A stretch of 64,000 nt of DNA from Planotetraspora phitsanulokensis (GTDB lineage Bacteria; Actinomycetota; Actinomycetes; Streptosporangiales; Streptosporangiaceae). The first letter of the stretch is position 1. Each line of letters begins with the position of its first letter. The stretch spans positions 310,001 to 374,000 of the forward strand of contig NZ_BOOP01000008.1 in assembly GCF_016863295.1 (NCBI RefSeq). Reading direction: 5' to 3'. This document shows positions 9,086 through 18,388 of the stretch, one piece after another. The notes beneath the pieces are model-generated. The model did not search any database. It saw only the letters and a program-made list of their open reading frames with translations, and was not told where the DNA came from. Both the position numbers and the translations under genes were made by a program.

Positions 9086-10834
9086 ATGGCAGGCCGGATT
9101 CTGCCGGTCGCCGACCGCGCGCAGGTGCGTGCCTACGCGCGGCGGCTGACCCTGAAGTATCCGAAGGAACTCGGGCTGGCGCTGTCCCTGCACGCCCTCG
9201 CGGCGATCGCGGGCCTCGCCTCTCCGCGGCTGCTGGGAGAGCTGGTCCAGGCGGTCGCCGACGGTTCGAACGACGTCGACGTGAACACGGTCGCACTGGC
9301 CATCGCGGGCTTCGTGGTCGTGCAGGCGGTGCTGGTCAGGTTCGCGGTCTACGCCTCGTCGCGGCTGGGCGAGAAGGTCCTGGCCGAGCTCCGTGAGGAC
9401 TTCGTGGACCAGGTGCTCGCCCTGCCGCTGTCGACGGTGGAGCGGGCGGGCTCCGGCGACCTCATCACGCGTACGTCGCGCGACGTCGACGCCCTGTCCC
9501 GGTCCGTGCGGCACGCCGTGCCCGAGACCCTGATCGCGGTCGTCACGTGCCTGTTCGCCGTGGGCGCGCTGCTGCTCGTCGGCCCGATCATGGCGGTGCC
9601 CTGCCTGGTGGCGGTGCCCCTGATCTGGATCTCCACGAGGTGGTACCTGAAGCGGGCCACGGACGGCTACCTCCGGGAGAACGCGGCCTACGCGGACATG
9701 ACCGAGGGGCTGGCCGAGACCGTCGAGGGCGCGCGGACCGTCGAGGCCCTGGGCATCGAGAGGCGCCGCCACCGGCGGACGGACGGCGACATCGCCAAGT
9801 CGTTCGCGGCGGAGCGGTACACCCTCGGGCTGCGGATGATCTGGTTCCCGACCGTCGAGATCGGCTACGTGATCCCCGTCGTGGCGACCCTGCTGCTGGG
9901 AGGGCTGTTCCACTCCGAGAGCTGGGTCTCGCTCGCCCAGGTCACCGCGGCCACGCTGTACGTGCAGCAGCTGATCGACCCGCTCGACCGGGTGTTGTCG
10001 TGGATGGACGAGCTCCAGGTCGGCGGCGCGTCGATGGCCCGGCTGCTCGGCGTGGTCAACGTGCCCGACGACCGCGTCGCCGGCGACGAGCGTCCGCGCG
10101 GCGAGGAGCTGGAGGCGACCGGCGTGACCTACGCCTACCGCGAGGGTCACGACGTGCTGCACGGCATCGACCTCGACGTCCGCGCGGGGGAACGGCTCGC
10201 CATGGTGGGCCCGTCAGGCGCGGGCAAGTCCACGCTGGGACGCCTGCTCGCGGGCATCCACGGCCCGCGGACCGGCTCGGTCACCGTCGGCGGCGTCGAG
10301 CTCGTCGAGCTGCCGCTGGACGAGCTGCGCGGCCACGTGGCGCTCGTCACGCAGGAGCACCACGTGTTCCGCGGGACTCTGCGCGACAACGTGCTGATCG
10401 GGCGGCCGGACGCGACGGACGACGAGGTGCGCAGGGCGCTTGAGGCCGTGGACGCCTGGGAGTGGGCGCAGACCCTCGACAAAGGCCTGGACACGGTCGT
10501 CGGCTCGGGCGGCGAGGCCGTCTCCCCGGCCCACGCGCAGCAGCTGGCGCTGGCCAGGCTCGTCCTGGCCGACCCGCACACGCTGGTGCTCGACGAGGCC
10601 ACGTCGCTGATCGACCCGCGAGAGGCCAGGCATCTGGAGCGCTCGCTGGCCGCGGTCCTGGAGGGCCGCACGGTGATCGCGATCGCCCACCGGCTCTATA
10701 CCGCCCACGACGCCGACCGCGTGGCGGTCGTGGAGGACGGGCGTGTGAGCGAGCTCGGCTCGCACGACGAGCTCGTCGCAGCCGGCGGAGCGTACGCCGC
10801 GCTGTGGGACAGCTGGCACGGCAAGGGCAGGTGA
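9086..10834 (+). CDS. ABC exporter half-transporter with degenerate signature motif
   Basis: 582 residues with an N-terminal six-helix transmembrane domain (about 1-325) and an NBD. Walker A (GPSGAGKSTLGRLLAG), Walker B (TLVLDEATS) and the switch His (AIAHRL) are intact. The LSGGQ signature is replaced by VSPAHAQQLALARL. Its Walker A/B can only pair productively with the FSGGQ of the upstream partner, so the two genes must work together. The start ATG 9086 follows the upstream stop by 2 nt and AGGGGAGGG serves as ribosome-binding site. The exported compound is unknown. Confidence 0.93.
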   Translation: MAGRILPVADRAQVRAYARRLTLKYPKELGLALSLHALAAIAGLASPRLLGELVQAVADGSNDVDVNTVALAIAGFVVVQAVLVRFAVYASSRLGEKVLAELREDFVDQVLALPLSTVERAGSGDLITRTSRDVDALSRSVRHAVPETLIAVVTCLFAVGALLLVGPIMAVPCLVAVPLIWISTRWYLKRATDGYLRENAAYADMTEGLAETVEGARTVEALGIERRRHRRTDGDIAKSFAAERYTLGLRMIWFPTVEIGYVIPVVATLLLGGLFHSESWVSLAQVTAATLYVQQLIDPLDRVLSWMDELQVGGASMARLLGVVNVPDDRVAGDERPRGEELEATGVTYAYREGHDVLHGIDLDVRAGERLAMVGPSGAGKSTLGRLLAGIHGPRTGSVTVGGVELVELPLDELRGHVALVTQEHHVFRGTLRDNVLIGRPDATDDEVRRALEAVDAWEWAQTLDKGLDTVVGSGGEAVSPAHAQQLALARLVLADPHTLVLDEATSLIDPREARHLERSLAAVLEGRTVIAIAHRLYTAHDADRVAVVEDGRVSELGSHDELVAAGGAYAALWDSWHGKGR

Positions 10835-10842
10835 GAACGGCC

Positions 10843-10884
10843 GAGGGCGGCCGGCCCCGCGACATCGCGGGACCGGCCGCCCTC
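10843..10884. terminator. Long bidirectional terminator hairpin
   Basis: GAGGGCGGCCGG (10843-10854) pairs with CCGGCCGCCCTC (10873-10884). Inside it, CCCGCGA pairs with TCGCGGG around a 2-nt loop. It sits between the convergent ABC exporter and S9 peptidase genes. Confidence 0.8.
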
Positions 10885-10901
10885 ACTCCGTTCGCGCCCG
10901 C

Positions 10902-12974
10902 CTAGTCCCGGCGGAACTCGCCGCCGAGCGAGCCGGTGAGGAACTGCAGCTGGAGCAGCAGCAGGTTCTCCGCGACGACCTCCTGCGGAGTCATGTGGGT
11001 GACTCCGGACAGGGGCAGGACGGTGTGCGGCCGGCCCGCCGCCAGCAGGGCCGACGACAACCTGAGCGTGTGCGCCGCGACCACGTTGTCGTCGGCGAGG
11101 CCGTGGACCAGCAGCAGCGGCCGCTCGAGCTTCTCGGCGTCGCCGATCAGCGACGACGCCTCGTAGTGGCCCTCGTCGGGGTGGCCGAGGTAACGCTCGG
11201 TGTAGCAGGTGTCGTAGAGCCGCCAGTCGGTGACGGGGGCCCCGGCGACGGCGGCGTGGAAGACGTCGGGCCGGCGCAGCACCGCGAGGGCCGACAGGTA
11301 GCCGCCGAACGACCAGCCCCTGATCGCCACCCGCGACAGGTCGAGGTCGTCCGGGTACAGCGCGGCCACCCCCTGCAGGGCGTCCACCTGGTCCTCCAGC
11401 GCCATCGACAGGTCGTGCAGCACTTCACGCTCGAACGCGGGGCCGCGGCCGGGTGTGCCCCTGCCGTCGGAGACCACCACCGCGAAGCCCTGCTCGGCCC
11501 ACCACTGGGGCTCCAGGAACATCCGGCCGGCGGAGAGCACCCGCTGCGCGTGCGGCCCGCCGTACGGGTCCATCAGGACGGGCAGGCGGCCGGAGCCGGG
11601 CACGTGCCAGGACGGCAGCAGCACCGCCGTGGACAGGTCGCGCGATCCGGCGCGCACGAGGGAGACCCGGGGCTCGATGCCGGGGCGCTCGGTGACCGAG
11701 GCGATGGGCGCGGTGGTGCCGTCACGGCGCACGACGGTCACCGTCATGCCCTCGGTGTCGAGACTCTGCCGCTGGACGACGGTGACGCCGCCGGACAGGC
11801 GTCCGGAGTGCACCCCGGAGTCGGTGGTCACCGGGCGGAGCGAGCCGCCCGAGTAGGTCCACAGCTGGATCTCGGTGGGCTCGGTCGAGGCCGTGAACAG
11901 GACGGTGTCGCCGTCGACGTCCAGGACGGCGCGCACCTGCAGCGTCGGGGGCGTCACCGGCTCCTCGCCGACGAACAGGCGGTGCCCGCCCTCCGCCACC
12001 GTCGCCCAGACGAGCCGCCCGTCGGACAGCCGGCCGGGCACGCCGGGGACGATGTCCAGCCAGGCGGGGTCGGTGTCCTCCCGGACGAGGTCCGTCGCGC
12101 CCGTCGAGGGGTCGATGGCGAGCAGGCGCCGGGTCCGCTGGTCGCGCGAGAGCGTGACGATGGACAGTCCGTGCCCGTTCCAGGAGGCCGTCACCAGGTA
12201 CTCGTGCTCGTACGGCACCGCGACCCGGGAGCCGTCGAGACCCAGCACGAAGAGGGAGACCTCCGCGTTGGCGGTGCCGGCGGCCGGATAACGCTGGGCC
12301 ACGGCAGGGCGGTCCGGGTTCGCCGGGTCGGCGATGTGCCACAACCCGACCGGCGACTCGTCGACGCGGGCGACCAGCAGCCGGTCGCCGGACGGCGCCC
12401 ACCAGTAGCCGCGCATGCGGTCCATCTCCTCGGCGGCGATGAACTCCGCCAGGCCGTAGGCGACCTCGTCGCCCTCGGGCGCGGCCAGCACCTGGTCCGC
12501 GCCGGTCGCGACGTCCTGGACGTGCAGGGCGCCCGCCGTGACGTAGGCCACCCGCGTGCCGTCGGGGCTCAGCCGGGGGTCGATCACCGCGCCCGGAGTC
12601 GTGAGCCCGCGCACCGCGCCCGTGGCGAGGTCGGCCAGGTGGAGTTCGCCGGACAGCGCGAAGACGGCCTGCCGCACGTCGCGGTCGGTCGCGTAGGCGA
12701 CCACCCCGCCGGCCGACTCCCTCGACCGCTCGCGGCGGGCCCGCTCCTCGGCGGGCAGGTCCTCGTCGGCGGCCCCCAGCGACAGCGGGTCGACCACGAG
12801 ACGCTCCACCCCGGTGGCGGTGTCGAGCTCCCACAGGCACGTGACCGGATCCGTGCCCGACTTCGTCCGGAGGAAGACGACCCGGCCGCCGTCCGGGGAG
12901 ATCGTGAAGCCACGGGGAATTCCGAGGGTGAACCGGCGGGTCCTGGCATACAGCCGCGGGAAGCTCTCAGTCAT
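10902..12974 (-). CDS. S9 prolyl oligopeptidase / DPP-IV-like serine peptidase
   Basis: A 690-residue protein with an N-terminal beta-propeller (about 30-430; TISPDGGRVVFLR, RLSPDGTRVAYVT, YWWAPSGDRLLVAR) and a C-terminal alpha/beta-hydrolase domain. The catalytic triad is Ser555 in GWSFGGY, Asp628 in GLADDN and His660 in GVTHM. There is no signal peptide, so it is probably cytoplasmic and cleaves short peptides after Pro or Ala. ATG 12974 is chosen because the family N-terminus begins here and a -10-like CAGTAT lies 8 nt upstream. It is divergent from mshB. Confidence 0.93.
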   Translation of the reverse strand: MTESFPRLYARTRRFTLGIPRGFTISPDGGRVVFLRTKSGTDPVTCLWELDTATGVERLVVDPLSLGAADEDLPAEERARRERSRESAGGVVAYATDRDVRQAVFALSGELHLADLATGAVRGLTTPGAVIDPRLSPDGTRVAYVTAGALHVQDVATGADQVLAAPEGDEVAYGLAEFIAAEEMDRMRGYWWAPSGDRLLVARVDESPVGLWHIADPANPDRPAVAQRYPAAGTANAEVSLFVLGLDGSRVAVPYEHEYLVTASWNGHGLSIVTLSRDQRTRRLLAIDPSTGATDLVREDTDPAWLDIVPGVPGRLSDGRLVWATVAEGGHRLFVGEEPVTPPTLQVRAVLDVDGDTVLFTASTEPTEIQLWTYSGGSLRPVTTDSGVHSGRLSGGVTVVQRQSLDTEGMTVTVVRRDGTTAPIASVTERPGIEPRVSLVRAGSRDLSTAVLLPSWHVPGSGRLPVLMDPYGGPHAQRVLSAGRMFLEPQWWAEQGFAVVVSDGRGTPGRGPAFEREVLHDLSMALEDQVDALQGVAALYPDDLDLSRVAIRGWSFGGYLSALAVLRRPDVFHAAVAGAPVTDWRLYDTCYTERYLGHPDEGHYEASSLIGDAEKLERPLLLVHGLADDNVVAAHTLRLSSALLAAGRPHTVLPLSGVTHMTPQEVVAENLLLLQLQFLTGSLGGEFRRD

Positions 12975-13018
12975 AGCCCCCCATACTGTCAGCCGTCCCG
13001 GCGGGTGGGGCCATGACC

Positions 13019-13024
13019 TAGGCT
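13019..13024 (+). promoter_or_regulatory. -10 hexamer of mshB (leaderless)
   Basis: TAGGCT followed by 7 nt and ATG 13032. No recognisable ribosome-binding site precedes the ATG, in line with a leaderless transcript. Confidence 0.55.
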
Positions 13025-13031
13025 CGAAGCC

Positions 13032-13937
13032 ATGACTGATCGGCGCCTGCTGCTCGTTCACGCCCATCCCGACGACGAATCGATCGGCACGGGGGCGACG
13101 ATGGCCAGATATGTGGCAGAGGGCGCCCACGTTACGCTCGTCACCTGCACGCTCGGCGAGGAGGGGGAGGTCATCCCGCCGGAGCTCGCCCACCACGCGG
13201 CCGATCGTGACGACACCCTCGGGCAGTACCGCGTCGGCGAGCTCGCCGCGGCGTGCAAGGCGCTCGGCGTCACCGATCACCGTTTCCTCGGCGGCGCGGG
13301 CCGGTGGCGCGACTCGGGGATGATGGGCGCCGCGACCAACGAGGACCCCCGCTGTTTCTGGCAGGCGGACCTCGACGAGGCCGCGGCCGAGCTCGTCACC
13401 GTGATCCGGCAGGTCCGCCCGCAGGTCCTGGTCACCTACGACGAGAACGGCTTCTACGGGCACCCCGACCACATCCAGGCCCACCGGGTGGCCTGGCGGG
13501 CCTTCCAGCTCGCCGCCGACTCCCGGCACCCGGGCGGCGACCCGTGGCGGATCGCGAAGTTCTACCAGACGGCGATGCCCAAGTCGGTGATGAGGCGGAC
13601 GGCCGAGGCGATGCGCGAGGCCGACGTGGAGTTCTGGAACGTCGACTCCGACGACATGCCCTTCGGCTGCGGCGACGGGGAGGTCACGACGGAGATCGAC
13701 GCGCGGCCGCACGTGGAGGCCAAGCTCGACGCCATGCGCGCGCACGCCTCCCAGATCGCCGTCGACGCACCCTGGTTCGCGCTCTCGAACAAGATCGGCC
13801 AGCAGGCGCTCGGCGTCGAGCACTTCATCCTGCGGGCCGGGGTCCCCGGTCCCTCCGGCGTCGGCGCGCCCCATGAGGCCGGCGGCATCGGTGCGCCCTA
13901 CAACCGCGAAGACGACCTGTTCGCGGGCATCCGCTAA
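13032..13937 (+). CDS. mshB: GlcNAc-Ins deacetylase of mycothiol biosynthesis
   Basis: Removes acetate from 1-O-(2-acetamido-2-deoxy-glucopyranosyl)-myo-inositol, the second step of mycothiol synthesis. The 301-residue LmbE-fold protein has zinc ligands in HAHPDDES (His12, Asp15) and in [10 protein letters not shown]. The full-length architecture, with the [12 protein letters not shown] segment and the C-terminal lid, favours MshB over the related amidase Mca. The gene is leaderless. Its stop codon forms part of the -10 element of the next gene. It confirms an actinobacterial, mycothiol-making host. Confidence 0.93.
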   Translation: MTDRRLLLVHAHPDDESIGTGATMARYVAEGAHVTLVTCTLGEEGEVIPPELAHHAADRDDTLGQYRVGELAAACKALGVTDHRFLGGAGRWRDSGMMGAATNEDPRCFWQADLDEAAAELVTVIRQVRPQVLVTYDENGFYGHPDHIQAHRVAWRAFQLAADSRHPGGDPWRIAKFYQTAMPKSVMRRTAEAMREADVEFWNVDSDDMPFGCGDGEVTTEIDARPHVEAKLDAMRAHASQIAVDAPWFALSNKIGQQALGVEHFILRAGVPGPSGVGAPHEAGGIGAPYNREDDLFAGIR

Positions 13938-13940
13938 CCT
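13935..13940 (+). promoter_or_regulatory. -10 hexamer sharing the mshB stop codon
   Basis: TAACCT starts with the mshB stop TAA and is followed by 7 nt and ATG 13948. This could make the small membrane gene leaderless and independently transcribed. Confidence 0.5.
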
Positions 13941-13947
13941 CTGCGGC

Positions 13948-14325
13948 ATGAGACCGGTGACGGGCGCGGCCTACGGCATGCTGTTCCTGCTGGGCCTCGT
14001 GCTGGGCGTCATCGGCGCGTTCGAGCACTCCTGGTACGTGGGAACCGTGCCGATCGCCGCGCTGGGATGGCTGCTGATCCTGTTCGCCGTGCCGTACGGC
14101 ATGGGCAGGCTGATGGGCGGCAGACTCGGGGCGGCGGTGCCGGCGGTGGGCTGGCTCGTGTCGTCGTTCCTGCTCGCCACCCGGCAGCCCGCCGGAGACC
14201 TGGCGATCGCCGGAGACTCGTCGGGGTACTGGTACCTCTACGGCGGGGCCGTCGCCGTCGCGGCCGCCGTCCTGCTCACCCGCTCCAGCGGGTCGTGGCT
14301 GCTGAAGTCGCCCGGCGGCACCTGA
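13948..14325 (+). CDS. Small four-helix membrane protein (DUF6113-like)
   Basis: 125 residues with four predicted membrane helices: AAYGMLFLLGLVLGVIGAF, IAALGWLLILFAVPYGM, AVPAVGWLVSSFLLATR and YLYGGAVAVAAAVLLTR. It resembles the small integral membrane proteins that follow mshB in many actinobacteria (DUF6113). No catalytic residue is apparent and the function is unknown. The start is fixed by the leaderless spacing, with ATG 7 nt after the -10. It may be co-transcribed with mshB as well. Confidence 0.85.
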   Translation: MRPVTGAAYGMLFLLGLVLGVIGAFEHSWYVGTVPIAALGWLLILFAVPYGMGRLMGGRLGAAVPAVGWLVSSFLLATRQPAGDLAIAGDSSGYWYLYGGAVAVAAAVLLTRSSGSWLLKSPGGT

Positions 14326-14369
14326 GACAGGTGCTTTACCTCGGGACGGCCGTCGCCGATTCTGAGGTC

Positions 14370-14822
14370 ATGCGGCGATGGCACCGGACCCGGCAGGTGA
14401 TCAACTACGTCAACCTCTCCACCCCGGCCGGCCTGCTCATCGCGCTGATCGGCGGCGCGCGTCCGTGCAGGGGCGAGCAGGGGCTGATCTTCGCCCACGG
14501 GTACCGCATCCCCTTCCCCGTCGCCGGGGCGTTCACTGTGGGCAACGTGGTCCTCACCAAGAACGGCGAGGGCTACCTCACCGGCAGGCTGCTCGACCAC
14601 GAGGCCCGGCATGCCAACCAGTACGTCGCGTGCGTCGGCCTGCCCATGATCGTGCTGTACGTCGTCGCCGCGGGCGTGTCCTACGCCATCTGCGGGAATC
14701 CGGCCTCGTGGAACCCCTTCGAGCGGCTGGCCGACCTGGACGACGGCGGCTACCCCCACATGGCAGCCCGGTGGAGCCGATCCCGGGAGGGGAGATCCGG
14801 GCATGACCTTCACGACCGCTGA
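14370..14822 (+). CDS. Uncharacterised membrane protein with HEARH zincin-like motif
   Basis: About 150 residues. [17 protein letters not shown] (HEARH at about 77-81) is a zinc-peptidase-type HExxH helix and is followed by a hydrophobic helix ([15 protein letters not shown]). The later [16 protein letters not shown] offers a Glu as possible third ligand. The N-terminal half has a short hydrophobic segment ([10 protein letters not shown]) and a beta-rich part ([19 protein letters not shown]). No family can be named with certainty. The start ATG 14370 is tentative; GTG 14331 is upstream in frame. The 3' end overlaps the RraA-like gene by 20 nt. Confidence 0.75.
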   Translation: MRRWHRTRQVINYVNLSTPAGLLIALIGGARPCRGEQGLIFAHGYRIPFPVAGAFTVGNVVLTKNGEGYLTGRLLDHEARHANQYVACVGLPMIVLYVVAAGVSYAICGNPASWNPFERLADLDDGGYPHMAARWSRSREGRSGHDLHDR

Positions 14823-15285
14823 CCTGTTCGACGCCCACGGCGACGCGCTGAGCAGCTGCGTCAGCCAGTTCCGCTCGTACGGCTCACGCACCCGGTTCCT
14901 CGGGCGGATCGAGACGGTCCGCTGTCTGGAGGACAACGCGCTCGTGCGACAGGTGCTCGGCACACCCGGGGACGGGCGGGTCCTCGTCGTGGACGGCGGC
15001 GGATCGTTGCGGACGGCCCTGCTGGGCGACCTCCTCGCGGCGTCCGCCGTACGGCACGGGTGGTCGGGTGTGATCGTCAACGGCGCGGTCAGGGACACGG
15101 CGGCGCTGGCCGGGCTCGACCTCGGCGTCAAGGCCCTGGGATCCAACCCGCGCAGGAGCGCGAAGGAGGGACGGGGCGAGGTCGGCGTCCCGGTGACCTT
15201 CGGTGAGGTGACCTTCGCCCCGGGCCAGTGGCTCTACAGCGATGAGGACGGGGTGGTCGTGAGCCCTCAGAGGCTCCAGGACTGA
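14803..15285 (+). CDS. RraA-like protein / 4-hydroxy-4-methyl-2-oxoglutarate aldolase family
   Basis: 160 residues, the full length of the RraA/HMG-aldolase family. Visible family motifs are DLFDAHGD near the N-terminus, [35 protein letters not shown] with the conserved Arg-Asp, and [19 protein letters not shown]. The product either cleaves 4-hydroxy-4-methyl-2-oxoglutarate or oxaloacetate, or acts as an RNase E regulator. Sequence alone does not separate these. The start overlaps the upstream membrane gene, suggesting coupling. The 3' end overlaps the convergent CysRS-like gene by 19 nt. Confidence 0.9.
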   Translation: MTFTTADLFDAHGDALSSCVSQFRSYGSRTRFLGRIETVRCLEDNALVRQVLGTPGDGRVLVVDGGGSLRTALLGDLLAASAVRHGWSGVIVNGAVRDTAALAGLDLGVKALGSNPRRSAKEGRGEVGVPVTFGEVTFAPGQWLYSDEDGVVVSPQRLQD

Positions 15286-16484
15286 CCCGTCGGGGTGTCG
15301 GCGACCTTCACCCCGAGCTCGGCCAGATCGTCGCGGAGCCGGTCGGAGGCGGCCCAGTCGCCCTCCTCCTGCGCGCGTTCACGTGCCCGCAGCAGTTCTC
15401 CCGCGCCGGGCGGGAGCGTCGGGACCTTCCCGATGTCGATCGACAGGTCGAGGCCGAGCACGTGGTCGAAGTGGAGGAACGTCTCGAACCGGGAGCCCGG
15501 CGCCACGCCGCCGTCGTCCTCGAGGTCGTGCAGGATGCGCAGCGCCCGTGGCATGTCGAGGTCGTCGTCGAGCGCCCGCTGGACCGCCTCCGCCCGGCCG
15601 GCGTCGATGGGACGGCTCGGCGACTCGGCCCAGTCGGCCACCCGCCGCCGCCAGCGCCGGAGGGTCCGGGCCGCAGCCCTGAGCGACTCCCCGGTGAGGT
15701 CGGCCTGTTCCCGGTGGTGCCGCCCCATGAGCGCGAGCCGTACGGCCAGCGGGTCGAGGCCCTCCGCCGTGACGTCGGACAGGAGCACCGGGTCGGGGCC
15801 GTTTGCCGGCCTGCCCTCGAAGAGCAGGGGCCCGCCGTGGAGCCAGGGCGCGGTCGTCCCGCGGCCTGCGGCCGCGCCCGACTCGGCGCGCACTCCCTCC
15901 TGATGGCGGTCGGCGCCGCCGGCGTAGAGGTCGACGCGCCCGCCGAGGAACCGCGCGGACAGAGCCGAACAGCCCACATGAGGACCCGGGGCGCCGGGAC
16001 CCCAGGGAGAGTCCCAGGCGGGCACCGCGGCCGTCCACAGCGGCCACCGGGGGTCCGCGTCGAAGTACACCGACCCGTCGGGCGCGGGACGGGCCCGGCC
16101 CAGCTCGATCAGCCGGGTGATCAGTTCGATCACCGTGTCGAGGTTCTCCGACTCCCGCGGGGTGTGCTCCGGAGTGCGGATGTTCAGGGCGAGCGCGTCG
16201 GCGCGGAAGGCGTCCTCGTACAGCGGCGGGGGCGGCTTGCCGTCGGAGGCGCTCGCCGCCTCCCCATGGCCGCTCACGTCCGCGACGCTCCGGCAGGCGA
16301 CCACGCGCGGTCCCCGCCGCTCCGCCACCCGCCTGACCAGGTCGGCGAGCAGGAGCGAGCGGAGGTCTCCGAGATGGGCGTACCGGTGGGCGGGGGGCCC
16401 GCAGACGTACATCCGCAGGACCCGCGAACCCGTGGCGACGACCGGCTCCACCTGCCCGGCGCGCGTGTCGTAGACCCGGAGCAT
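15267..16484 (-). CDS. Catalytically degenerate cysteinyl-tRNA synthetase-like protein
   Basis: 405 residues with the full CysRS layout. The first zinc Cys is kept in YVCGP, and the second in [20 protein letters not shown]. The last 35 residues match the usual CysRS end ([20 protein letters not shown]). The catalytic signatures have decayed. HIGH is AHLGD, KMSKS is replaced by GPDPVLLSD, and the zinc-binding HHENE stretch is reduced to [10 protein letters not shown]. It is therefore unlikely to charge tRNA and is not a normal MshC either. It is the last gene of the cassette beginning at 22091, 10 nt behind the sigma-like gene, and also has its own leaderless-type promoter. Confidence 0.85.
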   Translation of the reverse strand: MLRVYDTRAGQVEPVVATGSRVLRMYVCGPPAHRYAHLGDLRSLLLADLVRRVAERRGPRVVACRSVADVSGHGEAASASDGKPPPPLYEDAFRADALALNIRTPEHTPRESENLDTVIELITRLIELGRARPAPDGSVYFDADPRWPLWTAAVPAWDSPWGPGAPGPHVGCSALSARFLGGRVDLYAGGADRHQEGVRAESGAAAGRGTTAPWLHGGPLLFEGRPANGPDPVLLSDVTAEGLDPLAVRLALMGRHHREQADLTGESLRAAARTLRRWRRRVADWAESPSRPIDAGRAEAVQRALDDDLDMPRALRILHDLEDDGGVAPGSRFETFLHFDHVLGLDLSIDIGKVPTLPPGAGELLRARERAQEEGDWAASDRLRDDLAELGVKVADTPTGQSWSL

Positions 16485-16491
16485 GCTCCTG

Positions 16492-16497
16492 AGCCTA
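16492..16497 (-). promoter_or_regulatory. -10 hexamer of the CysRS-like gene sharing the upstream stop codon
   Basis: On the minus strand TAGGCT (16497-16492) begins with the stop TAG of the upstream gene and is followed by 7 nt and ATG 16484. Confidence 0.5.
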
Positions 16498-18339
16498 GGC
16501 GAGGAAACCGAGGATGTCCCGGTCGCCCCGTTCCCTCAGCCGCTCGAGCACCTCTTCGCGGGTCGCGCCCTCGGGGAGGCCGATGCGGGCGCCGATGAGC
16601 CGGACGCCCTCCGCGTCGGACGCCACGGGGGCCGTGTAGCCGATGAGGTGCAGGGCCCGGTTGAGCGACGGCAGCCCGGCCGCCGACGCCGGGAGGAAGC
16701 GGGTCAGCAGTTCCCCGCCGTCGGAGACCGTGATGAAGACGTGGTCGCCGTCCGAGGCGTTGTAGTCGACCAGCACCGGCCTGATGGAGCCCATCGTCGG
16801 CTGGTTGTGCCAGCTGATCACCACGTCGCCCGCCGGCGTGGAGGCCGTCAGCTGCCCTCCGGGCGCCATCCCCAGGTGGGCGGCGAAACCGGTCGGCAGC
16901 GGGGACCCCGACCCACGCAGGTGCTCGGCGTTGATGTCGACGCGGTGCCACCAGCGGCCGTCGCGGCTGCGGAAGGACCGCCGGGTCATCGAGACGTCCT
17001 TGCGCGGGTGGTACGGCTCGCCCTGCTCCGGCCCGGCGACCCGGATCCAGCCGCGCTGGGTGCGCTCGAATCCCGGCCCGCCCGCGTACGCGCGGACCGA
17101 GCTCTCGCTCACCTCGTACCGCGACGTCAGGTTGCCGACGATCGTGTTGACCGACGCCTCGCCGCCCGCCCGCTCGATCTCCCTGACGATCATCTCGCGG
17201 ATGCCGAGGTACTCCTCGCCGCCGCCCCAGCGCCGCAGGCCGTACTTGTTGCGGTCGAGGCGGATGAATCGCTCGTCGGAGGCGAGCTGGTTGCGCACGC
17301 CGACGACGCTGTGGTCCTCGCCGATCCGCTCCTGGATCTCCTCGGGGCTCAGGGGGGTGCCGGCGACGGCCAGCACCGCCTCGGCCTTGTCGTTGACGCC
17401 GCGCGGCCACGGGACCACGTGCCCGTCCAGCACCCGCAGCTGGGGGACGGAGACGATCCACCGCTCGGCCAGGTCCTCGCGCACGCCGAGCTGCGAGACG
17501 AGGGAGACGGCCTCGTCCAGCTTCCGCGGGCCGTCCGCGAACAGTTGCCGGGTCTTCTCGCGCAGCTCCTCGGCGCCTCCGGCGACCAGCCAGCCGTCCG
17601 CCTGCTCGTAGCCCGTGAGCAGGGTGCGCACGAAGCGCCACGCGGGGATCGCGAGGGTGGCCAGCTCCGTCCGGTGCCACGGTGCGGCGACGGCGAGCTC
17701 GTCCGCGGGCACGGCGGACCCGAGCCGGGTGTGCAGCCAGGACAGATGGGCGTTGAGGGGGGCGGCCTCCGGCCCGGCCAGCCAGCTCAGGACGTGCTCG
17801 CGGAGGTCGCGCTCGATCTGCCTGATCCGCTCCCGGGTCACGGAGAACCTCTGGGCCAGCTCGTCGAGCGTGGCCCGCTGCGCGGTCTGGGCGGAGTTCT
17901 GCGAGGCGTCGAAGTACAGCCGGTCCCTCGCGATGGCCCGCTGCCGGTCGTCGAGACGGGCGAAGAGCCGGTCGATGATCTCCGGCAGCGCGGCCGCCGA
18001 GGGATCGTCCGCCGGGTCGGTCGCCAGCAGCTTGTCGAGCACTCCTGCGAACAGCCTGTGCACGCCCTCGCGGGAGCCCGGCGTCTGGAGGCAGTCCGCG
18101 GGGTCGGTGAATCTGAGCAGCGGCAGGATGTCGCCGAGGATCAGATGCTCCCAGCAGGCGCTGGTGAGGTCGGTCAGGCGGGACGCGACCTGCGCGGTTC
18201 CCACCAGGGCGCAGGCCCGGTCGAGCGGAAGCGACTGCCACCAGGCGTCGGGAAGGCCGGGATCGCTTGCGATCGGCTCCACCTGGCTCGGGGCCGTCCA
18301 GCGCAGGGGGGGCACGATGTCGCTCAGGCTCAGGTTCAA
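16495..18339 (-). CDS. Cassette protein B: sigma-region-4-like HTH plus winged-helix domains
   Basis: 614 residues, unrecognised as a whole. An N-terminal domain (1-120) is shared with the paralogue at 20454. At about 157-184 TLDELAQRFSVTRERIRQIE is a close match to sigma-70 region 4.2. At about 328-374 LSPEEIQERIGE...KYGLRRWG resembles a HARE-HTH/RNAP-delta winged helix, and a further HTH-like segment follows at about 378-435. The C-terminal 165 residues (DVSMTRRSFRSRDGRWW to the end) are again shared with the paralogue. TTG 18339 aligns exactly with the paralogue's start; TTG 18357 is the alternative. It lies 49 nt behind the helicase gene. Confidence 0.85.
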   Translation of the reverse strand: MNLSLSDIVPPLRWTAPSQVEPIASDPGLPDAWWQSLPLDRACALVGTAQVASRLTDLTSACWEHLILGDILPLLRFTDPADCLQTPGSREGVHRLFAGVLDKLLATDPADDPSAAALPEIIDRLFARLDDRQRAIARDRLYFDASQNSAQTAQRATLDELAQRFSVTRERIRQIERDLREHVLSWLAGPEAAPLNAHLSWLHTRLGSAVPADELAVAAPWHRTELATLAIPAWRFVRTLLTGYEQADGWLVAGGAEELREKTRQLFADGPRKLDEAVSLVSQLGVREDLAERWIVSVPQLRVLDGHVVPWPRGVNDKAEAVLAVAGTPLSPEEIQERIGEDHSVVGVRNQLASDERFIRLDRNKYGLRRWGGGEEYLGIREMIVREIERAGGEASVNTIVGNLTSRYEVSESSVRAYAGGPGFERTQRGWIRVAGPEQGEPYHPRKDVSMTRRSFRSRDGRWWHRVDINAEHLRGSGSPLPTGFAAHLGMAPGGQLTASTPAGDVVISWHNQPTMGSIRPVLVDYNASDGDHVFITVSDGGELLTRFLPASAAGLPSLNRALHLIGYTAPVASDAEGVRLIGARIGLPEGATREEVLERLRERGDRDILGFLA

Positions 18340-18388
18340 TGCAGGTCCAACCGGCAAGGGGAATATATCCGCAGTTCAGGGTAGGGGA

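Noticed and set aside
7293-9296. 667-codon open frame on the minus strand opposite the first ABC gene
   Set aside because: Arg/Gly/Pro-rich composition without motifs; shadow of the exporter gene.
15267-16484. CysRS-like gene considered to be mshC
   Set aside because: MshC keeps HIGH- and KMSKS-type motifs for Cys activation; both are lost here despite mshB being nearby.
16483-18384. 633-codon open frame on the plus strand opposite cassette gene B
   Set aside because: Shadow frame; gene B is supported by paralogy and by its HTH motifs.
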